Positions 14,141-23,291 of a DNA stretch of 36,510 bases are shown piece by piece. The translations under genes were made by a program, and so were the position numbers. Within the stretch, counting starts at the first letter, position 1; every line of letters begins with the position of its first letter. The notes under the pieces were generated by a model that saw nothing but the letters and a program-made list of their open reading frames with translations, was not told where the DNA came from and made no database searches. The stretch comes from Planctomycetota bacterium. GTDB taxonomy: Bacteria > Planctomycetota > J058 > JAJDCQ01. The stretch is from the NCBI GenBank assembly GCA_029260755.1, contig JAJDCQ010000190.1, positions 1 through 36,510 on the forward strand. The letters run 5' to 3'.

Positions 14141-17100
14141 GACGACGCCCCGCCGCGGAGCTCGGTCAGGAGCTCGCGCGCCTTCGCCCCGTGCTCGCCG
14201 TCCCCGTCGATCTCGGCGGCGCGCTCGAGATCGGCGGTCGCCGCGTCGGCGTCGTCGAGGCCGCGGTGGGCCTGCGCGCGGAGGACGAGCGCCTCGGCGT
14301 CGTCGGGCGTGTCATCGAGGACGAGCGTCAGGTGGCCGAGGGCGCCGGCGTGGTCGCCGAGCTTCACCTTCGTCTCGCCGAGGTTGAACGTGGTGATCAT
14401 CGCGTTCGGGTCGCCGGGCGGCGTCGCCGCGAGGGCCGTCTCGTACGCGGCGAGGGCGCCCGCGTGGTCGCCGCGCTCGTCCAGGATGGTGCCGCGGAGG
14501 TTGCTGAGCGCGGCGTCGCCCGGGTCGACCTCGAGCCCCCGCGCGATGTCCTCGAGGGCGCCGTCGAGGTCCTTCTCCTTGCTTCGGAGCGAGGCGCGCG
14601 CATGGAGCCCGGCGGCGTTCCGCGGCGCGAGGGCGAGCAGCTGATCGAGGTGACCGCGGGCGGTCGCGACGTCGCCGTCCTCGCGGGCGATCCTCGCCCG
14701 CTGGAAGCGCGCCTCGAGCGCGAGCGCGTCGATCTCGAGCGCCCGGTCGAGGTCGGCGGCCGCGCCCGCGCGCTCGCCGAGGGCGAGGCGCGACCCGGCG
14801 CGGATCGTCAGGAGCATCGCGTTCGGGCCGAACCGCTCGAGGGCGGCGCTCGCCGCCGCGATCGTGCCGGCGTCGTCGCCGAGCTGGCGCTGGCACTCGG
14901 CCTGGATCGCCGCGGTCCGCGCCGCGACGGACGGGTTCGCATCGTCCTGGGCGATGAGCTTCTCGAGCGCCCGCTCCGACGCCTCGAGCGCGCCGGCGAA
15001 GTCGCCGGCGTCGACGAGGACGAGCGCCCGCAGCGCGAGCGGCGTGCTCGCCTCCGGGTCGCGCTCGAGCCAGCGGACGGCGCCCTCCTCGATCGCGGCG
15101 GCGTCCCCGGCCCGCTCGGCGAGCTCGACCCAGCTCTCGAGGTGCTCGATCTCGTCGGGCTGGAGCTCGGCGAGGCGGCGGACGTCGGCGAGGGCGCCGC
15201 GGTGGTCGCCCATCATCCGCAGTCGCCCGAACCGGGCGCGGAGGGCTTCGAGGTCGTCGGGATTCTCGGCGAGCATCTCGTCGTAGAGCGACGTCATTCC
15301 GCCGAAGGGAGACGACCCCTCCGGCGGCGCCGGCGGCGCCGCGAAGAGCTCGCAGCCGTCGGGGACACCCCATGGCTGCCAGGAGAAGAGGTCGAGGCGG
15401 AAGATCTGCTCGGGCTCCTCGACGAGGATCGTCCGATCGGCGCCGTGCTCGTCGAGGAAGCGGTCGCCGGCGTCCTCGGACGCGTCGAGGCGACGGATGC
15501 ACAGATCGGCGACCTGGGTCACCGCCCCGATGCCCGCAAGGTCGGTCTCGCCGAGGGCGCACGAGGTCAGGTCGAGGACGGCGAGCTTCGGGGCGGCGGC
15601 GAGCGCGGCGATGCCCGCGCCGGTGATCGCCTCGCATCCCGCGAGGTGGAGGCGCCGCAGCTCGGGGAGCGCGGCGAGCTCACGGAGGGCGGCGTCGTCG
15701 ACCCCCGGGCAGCGGTCGAGGTCGAGCCGCCGGATGCTCTTCGCCGCGGCGATCGCGGGCCACGCCGCCGCGCCGAGGCGCTCGCCGTCTGCGAGCGCGA
15801 CTCGCTCGAGGTTCGGGCAGGCGGCGAGGGCGGTCAGCCCGGCGCCGGCGATCGGCGTCGCCGAGAGGTGGAGCTCGCGCAGACCGGGATGGGCGAAGCG
15901 GGCGAGGCTGCCGTCGCCGACGCCGGTGCGGGAGAGATCGAGCCGGGTGAGCTCGGTGAGCTCGGCCAGGCGGTCGAGGCGGGCGCCGGTGAGGGCGCCG
16001 TTGCCGGCGAGGACGAGCTCGCGCAGGCCGCGCTGGCGGGCGATCGTCACGAGGGCGGCGTCGCTCAGCCCGACGCCGCGCGTCTCGAGGAGAAGGCGGC
16101 GGAGCCGCGGCAGGTCGCCGAGCGCGGCGATGCCCTCGTCGTGGAGCGGGTTCGCGGAGACGTCGAGCACCTCGAGCCGCGGCCGGGCGTCGGGGTGCAG
16201 ATGCCCGGCGAGCTCGGTCAGGCCGATGTCGAGACCGGGCACCTCGAGGCGGCGGAGCTCCGGGAGGACGCCGAGCGTCTCGGCCGCGAACCACCCGGCG
16301 CCGTCGATCCGGAGCGAGGTCAGCCCGGTGAGCGCGTTCAGGCAGGCGCCCTCGACCTCGTAGGCCTGGCGCAGCCCGAGATGGGTCAGGCGCACGAACG
16401 GCTCGAGCCAGGAGTCCTCGAGCTCGTGGATCTGCCGGCCGTTGAGGACGAGCTCGCGGAGCGACTCCGAGCACGCCAGGCCCGCGAACGCCGCCGCCGA
16501 GAGGCCCCACGCGCCGGGCAGCTCGAGGCGGCGGAGGCTCGAGCTCGCGGCGAGCCCCGCGAGGCCGGCGTCGGTCACCTCCGACGGCGAGACGGCGAGA
16601 TTGAGAGTCAGCTCCGCGAGCTCGTGGAGGCCGGCCAGGGTGGCGAGGCCGGCATCGGAGTAGCCGGCGCCGCCGGGGAGCTCGAGGCGACGGAGCTCGA
16701 CGAGCCCGCCGACGGCCGTCGCGAGGAGGGCGTCGTCGAGGTGCGCGTTCAGGCCCAGGCGCGCGAGGCGCCGGAGCGACCCGATCGCCCGCGCGGCCGG
16801 CTCGCCGAGCGGGCCGCTCGCCCGGACCGCGAGCCACTCGAGATGCGCGAGGCGACCGACCCGCTCCCAGAGGTCGGCCCGGTCGTCATCGGAGTCTTGG
16901 CCTCGTGGGATCGAGAGGCCCGGCAGGTGATCCCGCTCGACCGCGTCGACGGCGGCGGCGAGCGCCTCCCGGCTCCCGTCGGCCGGCTCGACCCACCAGA
17001 GACGGCCGCCCGGGATCGCCAGCTCGGCGGTCGCCCCCCCGGCCGGTCGCGGCGTCGACCCGAGCAGCTCGGCGCCGCCGTCGTCGCGCCCAACCCAGAC

Positions 17101-17274
17101 GCGCAGGCGCGCGTCGCTTCGGAGCGTGCGCGCCGGCTGAACGAGCGCGTCGCGCATCGCCGCCGGCACCTCGAGGTCGTCGCGCCGCCGGCCATCGATC
17201 GCGCGGCGGAGCGCCTCCTGGTCGGTCGGGTTCTCGCGCCAGCGCCGCTCGGCGGCGCGCCAGTCCTGATCCAT
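14137..17274 (-). CDS. Leucine-rich repeat and TPR fusion protein, 1045 aa
   Basis: A large cytoplasmic-looking protein without a signal peptide or membrane helix. The N-terminus (about 1-120) is a charged region of unknown kind beginning DWRAAERRWRENPTD. Residues about 128-615 contain some 18-20 leucine-rich repeats of the ribonuclease-inhibitor/AMN1 type (for example LRRLELPGAWGLSAAAFAGL, LTRLDLSRTGVGDGSL, LRRLHLAGCEAITGAGIAAL). A linker with Pro and Gly leads to about ten TPR units from 660 to 1035 (for example GALADVRRLAELQPDE, GALEDIARGLEVDPGD). Both repeat types are protein-binding scaffolds, so a role as adaptor is likely; partner unknown. It starts at an ATG at 17274 with GAGG about ten bases upstream. 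The downstream dehydrogenase overlaps its stop. Confidence 0.8.
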   Translation of the reverse strand: MDQDWRAAERRWRENPTDQEALRRAIDGRRRDDLEVPAAMRDALVQPARTLRSDARLRVWVGRDDGGAELLGSTPRPAGGATAELAIPGGRLWWVEPADGSREALAAAVDAVERDHLPGLSIPRGQDSDDDRADLWERVGRLAHLEWLAVRASGPLGEPAARAIGSLRRLARLGLNAHLDDALLATAVGGLVELRRLELPGGAGYSDAGLATLAGLHELAELTLNLAVSPSEVTDAGLAGLAASSSLRRLELPGAWGLSAAAFAGLACSESLRELVLNGRQIHELEDSWLEPFVRLTHLGLRQAYEVEGACLNALTGLTSLRIDGAGWFAAETLGVLPELRRLEVPGLDIGLTELAGHLHPDARPRLEVLDVSANPLHDEGIAALGDLPRLRRLLLETRGVGLSDAALVTIARQRGLRELVLAGNGALTGARLDRLAELTELTRLDLSRTGVGDGSLARFAHPGLRELHLSATPIAGAGLTALAACPNLERVALADGERLGAAAWPAIAAAKSIRRLDLDRCPGVDDAALRELAALPELRRLHLAGCEAITGAGIAALAAAPKLAVLDLTSCALGETDLAGIGAVTQVADLCIRRLDASEDAGDRFLDEHGADRTILVEEPEQIFRLDLFSWQPWGVPDGCELFAAPPAPPEGSSPFGGMTSLYDEMLAENPDDLEALRARFGRLRMMGDHRGALADVRRLAELQPDEIEHLESWVELAERAGDAAAIEEGAVRWLERDPEASTPLALRALVLVDAGDFAGALEASERALEKLIAQDDANPSVAARTAAIQAECQRQLGDDAGTIAAASAALERFGPNAMLLTIRAGSRLALGERAGAAADLDRALEIDALALEARFQRARIAREDGDVATARGHLDQLLALAPRNAAGLHARASLRSKEKDLDGALEDIARGLEVDPGDAALSNLRGTILDERGDHAGALAAYETALAATPPGDPNAMITTFNLGETKVKLGDHAGALGHLTLVLDDTPDDAEALVLRAQAHRGLDDADAATADLERAAEIDGDGEHGAKARELLTELRGGASS

Positions 17275-17295
17275 GGCAGCCTCGTCAGGCCTCTG

Positions 17296-17301
17296 ATTGT
17301 A
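17296..17301 (-). promoter_or_regulatory. Possible -10 box upstream of the LRR-TPR gene
   Basis: Read on the minus strand, TACAAT matches the -10 consensus at five of six bases and lies about 21 bp before the ATG at 17274, in a locally AT-richer patch. The -35 region 17-18 bp upstream (TGCTCG) is poor, so this is a weak call. Confidence 0.3.
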
Positions 17302-17429
17302 CGATGTCGCGACTGGACTCGAGCACGGATCTCACCACTCTCACCGACGGCGGCGGGCGGCTCCGCGTCGCCCGCCGCCAGCCGAGCGGCTCGCAGGCGC
17401 CGGGAGCGAGCGCCTTCGGCAGCTCGAAG

Positions 17430-17456
17430 TCTGTGAGATCTGTGGAATCTGTGGCC
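17430..17456 (+). repeat. Three 9-bp tandem repeats (TCTGTGnnn)
   Basis: TCTGTGAGA, TCTGTGGAA and TCTGTGGCC stand in direct tandem array. The last unit runs into the terminator-like hairpin at 17454-17472. The array lies downstream of the Ser/Thr kinase stop, between two same-strand genes. Function is unknown. Confidence 0.6.
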
Positions 17457-17472
17457 CGTTCACCGAACGGGC
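17454..17472 (-). terminator. Hairpin downstream of the Ser/Thr kinase gene
   Basis: A perfect 8-bp inverted repeat, GCCCGTTC (17454-17461) and GAACGGGC (17465-17472), with a 3-base loop begins 22 bp after the kinase stop codon. On the minus strand it is followed by CACAGATTCCACAGA rather than a T tract, so it may stabilise the message end or act with Rho instead of being a classical terminator. Confidence 0.5.
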
Positions 17473-17494
17473 AACCGACCGGCGTTCACGCGGT

Positions 17495-19402
17495 TCATTC
17501 GGTCGCGTCTTCGCCCGCGGGATCTCGCCACAGCCATGCGAGTGAGCAGAGCGAGCCGGCGATCGCCGCGCCCATGATCTCGTAGGCCCACGCCGGGGAC
17601 AGGGCTGCGCCGATCGCTCCAGCACCGACGGGGACGCCGGACCAGAGCAGCCGTCGTCCGAGGGCGACGCCTACGTTGAGCGAGCCCACGGCGAAGGCAA
17701 CGAGGACGATGGCGATTCCCTGGGCCTGGGTGAGCTCCAGGAGCCAGGCGACCGACCAGCCGAGCATTCCGCCGACGAAGACGGTCCAGAGGACGCCGAC
17801 GAACCGGCGGTTGATCTCGCTCTCGCGGAGGACGTCGCGCGACCGGGCCATGTAGGCGGCGATACACGCGCCGTAGACGAGGACGAGCACCATCGACGAG
17901 CCGTGCTCGACGACGTAGACCTCGGCGCGGGCGAGGGCGCCGATCACGACCTGGCCGAAGCCGAAGCCGATCCCGATCACCATCGCGATCAGGCGGCGCT
18001 GGGCCTGACCGACGCCGGGGTCGACGTCGTGCCGGAAGCGGGCGAGCTCGGCGACGGCGAGGCGTTCGCTCGATCGCCGGATGCGGGAGCGGGCGATCCG
18101 TTGCTCGAGCTCCTGGCTCGGTCGCGGCAGCTCGGCGAGGAACACGGCGGCCGCCTCGTCCTCGCCGCGGTCGAGCTCGTGGCGGACCATCGCCTCGAGG
18201 CTGCCCTGGAGGCCGTCGCGGGCGGCGGCGTTTTCGGGCCACTCGCGGAGCGCCTGCTCGTACCCGAAGCGGGCCGCGCTGAAGTGGGCGTGGATCGCGC
18301 CCGCCTCGCGCTCGCCGACGGGCTCTCCGAGAAGCGCGGCGAGGCCGGCTGCGCGCGCGTCGGCCTCGGCGGTGAGCGTCGCGCTGTGGCGGTAGCGGAG
18401 GTAGTCGGCGAGCTCGGCGCGGAAGGCCTCGGCGCTCTCGGGGCGATCGGCCGGGTCGGCGGCCGTCGCCCGGTTGGCGATGGCGGCGAGCGACGCGGGG
18501 ACGTCGTCGTAGGCGCCGTAGTCGTGGGGAGGCGAGAGAAACGCGCTCGCCATCACCTGGATCGCCTCGTGGCCGGCGTGGCGCGGCCGGCCGGTGAGGA
18601 TCGCGTGGAGGCAGCCGCCGAGGAGATAGACGTCGGTCCGCGGGCCGAGGCGGTCGCCATCGCCGGCGACCATCTCGGGCGCCATGTAGGCCGGCGTGCC
18701 GCACGGCGCGTGGACGTCGGCGGCCCGCGGGAGCCCGAGCGGGTCGTCGTCGGCGACGCTGACGACCATGCCCCAGTCGACGAGGTAGGCCTCGCCGAAG
18801 TCGCCGATCATCACGTTTTCGGGCTTGATGTCGCGGTGGAGGATGCCCTTGCTGTGGGCGTAGTGAATGGCGTTGCACACGGCCATGAGGACGCCGAGAT
18901 GCCACTCGAGCGCGTCGTGCCCCTCGGGCACCGGGAGGGCGCCCTCGATGAACTCGCTCCAGGCGGTGCCCTCGACCTTCTTCATGACGAGCATCGCGCG
19001 GTGGTCATCGCCCTGGCCGAGGGCGTAGACCGGGACGACGTTCGGGTGCTCGAGCGCGCCGAGGGCGAACGCCTCCCGCAGGAGCGACCGCTCGGCCCGT
19101 CGATCGTCGCGTCCCGTCGGGTGCGACCGCTTCACGGCGACGCGGCGACGGAGCGGAAGCTGGTGGCCGACGAACACCGCGCCCATCCCGCCCCGTCCGA
19201 TCGCCTCGCCGAGCGTGATGTGCGGGGTCGGCCCGGTCGTGAGCGACGGGAGGGCCGCGGCCGCGTCGGCGTCGTCGTCGGAGCCCAGTCCGGTCGGCGA
19301 GGCGATGATCGTGCCGTCCGGCTCGGTCTCGAGCGCGCCGAGATCGATGCCACGGTCGCGGAGCCGGGCGCGGAGACGGTCGACGTCAGGGGAGTCGCTC
19401 AT
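17495..19402 (-). CDS. Membrane-bound Ser/Thr protein kinase
   Basis: A 635-residue eukaryotic-like kinase that should be catalytically competent. After a 60-residue N-terminal region the kinase domain (about 62-335) shows GRGGMGAVF (Gly-rich loop, 69-77), Lys-91 in VAVK, HRDIKPENV (189-197, catalytic Asp-191), VDWG (208-211, in place of DFG) and CGTPAYMAPE (234-243). DWG is common in kinases of Myxococcota and Planctomycetota and keeps the metal-binding Asp. A helical region with TPR character (about 345-450) follows, then some six membrane helices (about 465-625), so the kinase is N-terminal and cytoplasmic with a C-terminal membrane anchor, the reverse of the usual PknB layout. It lies 60 bp downstream of nothing in its own operon and is followed by the hairpin at 17454. 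Confidence 0.9.
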   Translation of the reverse strand: MSDSPDVDRLRARLRDRGIDLGALETEPDGTIIASPTGLGSDDDADAAAALPSLTTGPTPHITLGEAIGRGGMGAVFVGHQLPLRRRVAVKRSHPTGRDDRRAERSLLREAFALGALEHPNVVPVYALGQGDDHRAMLVMKKVEGTAWSEFIEGALPVPEGHDALEWHLGVLMAVCNAIHYAHSKGILHRDIKPENVMIGDFGEAYLVDWGMVVSVADDDPLGLPRAADVHAPCGTPAYMAPEMVAGDGDRLGPRTDVYLLGGCLHAILTGRPRHAGHEAIQVMASAFLSPPHDYGAYDDVPASLAAIANRATAADPADRPESAEAFRAELADYLRYRHSATLTAEADARAAGLAALLGEPVGEREAGAIHAHFSAARFGYEQALREWPENAAARDGLQGSLEAMVRHELDRGEDEAAAVFLAELPRPSQELEQRIARSRIRRSSERLAVAELARFRHDVDPGVGQAQRRLIAMVIGIGFGFGQVVIGALARAEVYVVEHGSSMVLVLVYGACIAAYMARSRDVLRESEINRRFVGVLWTVFVGGMLGWSVAWLLELTQAQGIAIVLVAFAVGSLNVGVALGRRLLWSGVPVGAGAIGAALSPAWAYEIMGAAIAGSLCSLAWLWRDPAGEDATE

Positions 19403-19462
19403 CGCGGCGGCCAGTCTATGCGGCGCGGCGGCGGGACTCCATGGGGTCGTGCGGCTCGATGC

Positions 19463-20086
19463 CTACTCCGCGGGTTCGACGGCGAGGATCTCCTCCAGCC
19501 GCCCGACCAGGGCGCGGGGCTCCTCGGATGAGGTCGCCGCCGCGATCGCCCGGGCGGCCTCGACGACGTGATCGCGCTCGTCGGCGTCGATCCGGGGAGC
19601 AATGCGGGCGAGCTCGGCGAGACGCGTGGCGCGGTCGCTGCCCAGGCGCGGAGCGATCTCGCGGCGCAGGCCGGTCACGCTGTACGTCCTCCCGGTCACT
19701 CGGTTGAGGTGACGCCGGAGGGGCTCGAGGGCCTCGTCGCCGGCATCGGGGTCGGCGGTCGCGATGCCGATCAGCGCGCCGAAGCTCGCCTCGATCATCT
19801 CTTCCTTGGCGCGGAGCGCGGCGGCCTCCGCGATGAACTTCTCATAGCGTTCGCGAGTCTCGCTCGCGATGTCGCCGTCCATCTCCGATTGGCAGCCGCC
19901 GCAGATCGTGACCATCTTGCCCGAACCTGGCGTGGGAATCGGGATGATGTAGTAGAGCCAGATGCGGCCGTGGAGCTGGAGGAGGATGTAGGGCTGGATG
20001 GTCCCGCAGTCAGGGCAGAGGAACTCGCCTCGCCGGACCTCGACGGCCTTGTCACCCCAGCCAATGACGATCGGGATTCCGAGCAT
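19463..20086 (-). CDS. Zinc-ribbon protein with TerB-like C-terminal region
   Basis: The 207-residue protein begins with a zinc ribbon: FLCPDCG (Cys-24, Cys-27) and ICGGC (Cys-62, Cys-65), separated by a hydrophobic strand-rich stretch (YILLQLHGRIWLYYIIPIPTP). This matches small zinc-ribbon proteins that carry a C-terminal helical domain. Residues about 75-207 are alpha-helical with ASFGALIGIATADPDAGDEAL, reminiscent of TerB-like domains, but this part is less certain. There is no signal peptide. A perfect ribosome binding site, AGGAGG, lies six bases before the ATG at 20086. It stands 60 bp upstream of the Ser/Thr kinase on the same strand and could be co-transcribed with it. Function unknown. 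Confidence 0.75.
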   Translation of the reverse strand: MLGIPIVIGWGDKAVEVRRGEFLCPDCGTIQPYILLQLHGRIWLYYIIPIPTPGSGKMVTICGGCQSEMDGDIASETRERYEKFIAEAAALRAKEEMIEASFGALIGIATADPDAGDEALEPLRRHLNRVTGRTYSVTGLRREIAPRLGSDRATRLAELARIAPRIDADERDHVVEAARAIAAATSSEEPRALVGRLEEILAVEPAE

Positions 20087-20186
20087 CGTGCCTCCTGCGT
20101 CGTCTCCTCACTCGGAGCATGGCTGAAGCCGCGTCGAGATTCACGAGGCCTCACCCGGCGGAGCCTCTGCGTTTCCTGCGTGAGCT

Positions 20187-21449
20187 CTACGACGACATCG
20201 ACACGGCGCGCGTGGCTTGCGACGGCCTCGGCGTCGACGTCCGTCCCGGGGCCGGGCGTAGCAATGACCGGAGAAACCGGGCCGTCGGGCCGAGGCCGAA
20301 CCAGTAGGGCGAGGCGAGGCCCATGTTGGCGCTCAGGAGATGCTGGAGGACGTCGGGCTCGCGGGCGAGGGCGCCGATGACGCGCTCGGCGAGGCGTGGG
20401 TGGCGGGCGAGGCGGAGCACCATCTTCGTCAGGCGGTAGTAGGGCTGGACGATCGCTCGGTGCGCCTCGGCGTAGCGGTGAAGGTCGCGGGCAGACGGCA
20501 CCTCCCAGCCGCGGCGGAGCCGGTGCACGATCGCGCGCTCGAGGGCGAGGGCCTGGCCTGTCGCGAGGCTGATCCCCTCTCCGGTGATCGCGTCGAGGTA
20601 GCCGGCGGCGTCGCCGATGAGCAGGACGCCGTCCGAGACGGGTGCGCGGGCGACGCGGCGGAGCGGCCCGGTGGCGCGCGGCTCGTCGGTCGGCTCGGCG
20701 CCGTCGAGCTGTCTGGCGAGGAGCGGAAAGCGCATGAGCATCGACTCGACGAGCGCGGCGCCCTTGCCGATCCGCCCCGCCCGGTCGCGGTCCCACAGGA
20801 ACGCGACGTTGACGCGGCCGCCGCCGCACGGGGTGACGTAGGCCTCGGCGCCGCGGGCGAAGTGGACCTCGACCTCGTCGCTCCACGGTGAGATCGCGAA
20901 GTGGCGGCGGACTCCCCAGCGCTTGGCGGCGCGGCGCGGCGTCCGCCTCTCGAGGCCGGCCCAGCGCCGCACCCGAGAGGCGAGGCCGTCGGCGCCGATG
21001 AGCAGCCGCGTCGTGATGGGCTTTCCGCCGACCTCGAGCTCCACCGCCGTCGAGCTCCGGGCGAGCGGGCGGACCGAGGCTCGTTCCCGGATCTCGAGGC
21101 TCGGGACCTCGCGCGCGCGGGCGAGGAACGCCGCCGCGAGATCGATCCGTCGCATCCCCCAGCCCGGCCCCTCGGCGAAGCTCGCCGCCGCCTCGCGCCC
21201 GCCGGCGACGGTGCGGTAGCGGATCCCGGAGAACGGGCGAACGGCGTCGGCGGGGAGGTGCCGGTCGATCCCGAGCTCGCGGAGGTGGAGCACGCCGTTC
21301 GGCATGATCCCCTCGCCGCACGGCTTGTCGGCGGGGAGACGACGCGCGTCGGCGACGAGGACGCGCAGGTCGTGCTCGGCGAGGACGATCCCCGCCGACA
21401 GACCCGCCGGGCCGGCGCCCGCGATCACGACGTCGAACGCCTCGGCCAT
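20187..21449 (-). CDS. FAD-dependent oxidoreductase (geranylgeranyl reductase/hydroxylase-like)
   Basis: A 420-residue flavoprotein of the group that includes geranylgeranyl reductases and UbiH-type aromatic hydroxylases. FDVVIAGAGPAGLSAGIVLA at the N-terminus is the dinucleotide-binding loop, DKPCGEGIMPNGVLHLRELG follows as in the reductase-like branch, LLIGADGLASRVRRW is the middle NAD(P)H/FAD motif, and LLIGDAAGYLDAITGEGI binds the ribityl chain. It ends the type III PKS gene set, 57 bp after the fatty-acyl-AMP ligase. In comparable clusters (for example Streptomyces srsABC) a flavin enzyme hydroxylates the alkylresorcinol ring towards a quinone. That role is the best guess here; reduction of an isoprenoid or alkyl chain is the alternative. 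Confidence 0.8.
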   Translation of the reverse strand: MAEAFDVVIAGAGPAGLSAGIVLAEHDLRVLVADARRLPADKPCGEGIMPNGVLHLRELGIDRHLPADAVRPFSGIRYRTVAGGREAAASFAEGPGWGMRRIDLAAAFLARAREVPSLEIRERASVRPLARSSTAVELEVGGKPITTRLLIGADGLASRVRRWAGLERRTPRRAAKRWGVRRHFAISPWSDEVEVHFARGAEAYVTPCGGGRVNVAFLWDRDRAGRIGKGAALVESMLMRFPLLARQLDGAEPTDEPRATGPLRRVARAPVSDGVLLIGDAAGYLDAITGEGISLATGQALALERAIVHRLRRGWEVPSARDLHRYAEAHRAIVQPYYRLTKMVLRLARHPRLAERVIGALAREPDVLQHLLSANMGLASPYWFGLGPTARFLRSLLRPAPGRTSTPRPSQATRAVSMSS

Positions 21450-21506
21450 CCGCGGTGACTTCCTCGGTGCTGGCGCCTTCGGGCCTCGCCGCCGTCGGCG
21501 CGCCGG

Positions 21507-23291
21507 CTAGCGGCCGGCGAGCTTCCGGTTCCGATGGGCCCAGAAGCCATCCCACTGGGCTCGGAGGAGCGCGATCAGGCCAGCCTGGCCGGGCGCGCGG
21601 AGCTCGCCGGTGAGGAGGAGGTCCCTCGCCCGGCCGCGGCGGATCTTCCCGCTGCTCGTCCGGGGGAGCGTCCCGGGCTCGAGGATCAGGACGCTCGCCG
21701 GGACGAGGCCGGTCCGCTCGATCACCCGCTCCCCGGCGCGCCGGGCGAGCTGCTCGGGGTCGCGGTCGACGCCGTTGCGCTGCATCTCGGCGAGGACGCA
21801 GAGCACCTCGCCATCGGCGTCGCCGGTCTCGTCCTCGATGCTGAACGCGGCGTGGCAGCCGGTCCGGATGCCTTCGACCCCGTCGAGGCTCTGCTCGATC
21901 GTCTGCGGGTCGTAGTTGCGCCCGTTGAGGATGATCACGTCCTTGGCGCGTCCGCAGATGTGGAGCTCGCCCTCGTGGAGGAAGCCGAGGTCGCCGGTGT
22001 CGAGCCAGCCGTCGGGCGAGATCGCGGCGGCCGTCGCCTCGGGTCGGTCGAGGTAGCCCGTCATGATCGAGGGCCCGCGCGCGTGGATCCGCCCGACGCG
22101 GTCCTCGCCCACGGGGTCGCCCGCGTCGTCGCGGAGCTCGAGGTCGACGCCGGCGACCGGCCGCCCGACGCTGACGATCGCCCGCCCGCCCGGCTTCGGG
22201 GTCACGGTCCGGTCGCGGGCGAGCGCCTCGGCGTCGACCTCGATCGAGCGCGGGGCGCGTCGCGGGTCGCTGAACGCGACGGCGAGGGCCGCCTCGCTCA
22301 GGCCGTAGACCGGCGTCAGGGCGCGTCGGTCGAAGCCGACCGGCTCGAAGCGCTCCGCGAAGCGGTCGAGCGTCGCCGGGTTGACGGGCTCGGCGCCGCA
22401 GAGCGCGAGGCTCCAGCGTGAGAGGTCGAGCCCTTCGAGGTCGCGGTCCTTCACCCGGTCGACGCAGAGACCGTAGGCGAAGTTCGGCGCCGCGCTGATC
22501 GTCGCGCCCGTCTCGGTGAGGAGCCGGAGCCAGAGGGCGGGGCGCGCGACGAAGTCCTCGGGACGGATCAGGGTGAGCGGCCGGCCGCCGACGATCGCGC
22601 TCATCAGGAACCCGATCAGGCCCATGTCGTGGTAGAGCGGCAGCCAGCTCACGCCCGACTGCGCGGCGACGCCGCCGGGGAAGCTGCTCGAGATCGCGCC
22701 GAGGTTGGCGAGGATGTTCGCCTGGCTCAGCGCGACCGGCTTGGGGTCGACGGTCGTGCCGCTCGAGAACTGAACGAGGGCGACGTCGCCCGGCGCGCCG
22801 AGGGTGAGGTCGGCCTCGGCGAGCGGGTCGGCGGCGGCGATCGAGGCGACGGTGCGGCAGCCGAGCGCCGGGCGCGCCCGCTCGACGGCGTGGCCGAGGA
22901 GGCCCCAGACGAGCCGGTCGGTCAGGACGAGCCGAGCGCTCGCGGCCCGGATCATCCGGGCGGTCGCCTCGTGATACTCGTCGAGCTTCCCGAGCCGCAC
23001 CGGCGGGTAGAGCGGGGTCGGGATGGCGCCGGCGAGGAGGGTCCCGAGGAACGCCTCGACGAACTCGAACGAGGTCGGCAGGACGAGGGCGACCCGCTCG
23101 CCGGGCGCGATCCCGAGGCCGCGGAGGCCCGCGGCGACGCGACGAGCCGCGACGGCGACCTCGGCGTAGTCGCGCCGCTCGAGCCGGCCCGATCGGTGGG
23201 CCACCGCGAGCTGTCCGGCCGCGGACTCGGCCGAGCGGAGGAGCGCCCGCTGGAGCGTCGCCGGCGTCGTGCTCGGAGCGCGCGTGGTCAC
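21507..23291 (-). CDS. Fatty-acyl-AMP ligase (FAAL-like)
   Basis: A 594-residue adenylate-forming enzyme. The N-terminal domain has VQFSSGTTVDPKPVALS (the ATP P-loop, with Val and Pro in place of the usual Gly residues), SWLPLYHDMGLIGFLMSAIV (the FAAL-type motif), YGLSEA and TGDLGFLHEGELHICGR; the C-terminal domain has KDVIILNGRNYDPQTIEQ and GKIRRGRARD with the catalytic Lys. The combination WLPLYHDMGL plus GRNYxPxxIE is typical of FAALs, which form acyl-adenylate and load an acyl carrier protein instead of CoA. The GTG start (23289-23291) overlaps the stop of the ACP gene as GTGA, so ligase and its probable acceptor are coupled. Predicted role: activate a long fatty acid as starter for the type III PKS. 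Confidence 0.85.
   Translation of the reverse strand: MTTRAPSTTPATLQRALLRSAESAAGQLAVAHRSGRLERRDYAEVAVAARRVAAGLRGLGIAPGERVALVLPTSFEFVEAFLGTLLAGAIPTPLYPPVRLGKLDEYHEATARMIRAASARLVLTDRLVWGLLGHAVERARPALGCRTVASIAAADPLAEADLTLGAPGDVALVQFSSGTTVDPKPVALSQANILANLGAISSSFPGGVAAQSGVSWLPLYHDMGLIGFLMSAIVGGRPLTLIRPEDFVARPALWLRLLTETGATISAAPNFAYGLCVDRVKDRDLEGLDLSRWSLALCGAEPVNPATLDRFAERFEPVGFDRRALTPVYGLSEAALAVAFSDPRRAPRSIEVDAEALARDRTVTPKPGGRAIVSVGRPVAGVDLELRDDAGDPVGEDRVGRIHARGPSIMTGYLDRPEATAAAISPDGWLDTGDLGFLHEGELHICGRAKDVIILNGRNYDPQTIEQSLDGVEGIRTGCHAAFSIEDETGDADGEVLCVLAEMQRNGVDRDPEQLARRAGERVIERTGLVPASVLILEPGTLPRTSSGKIRRGRARDLLLTGELRAPGQAGLIALLRAQWDGFWAHRNRKLAGR

Noticed and set aside
12944..14644. Plus-strand frame of about 570 codons across the dehydrogenase gene
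   Set aside because: Shadow of the minus-strand dehydrogenase, which has catalytic and Rossmann motifs.
14191..17436. Open frame of about 1080 codons on the plus strand across the LRR-TPR gene
   Set aside because: It is antisense to a gene with clear repeats. Long antisense frames are expected at this GC content, and the translation is Arg/Glu/Val-rich without motifs.
17297..17545. Plus-strand frame containing CEICGICGPF, which looks like a zinc motif
   Set aside because: The cysteines come only from the TCTGTG tandem repeat and the hairpin, and the rest is low-complexity Arg/Pro/Ser.
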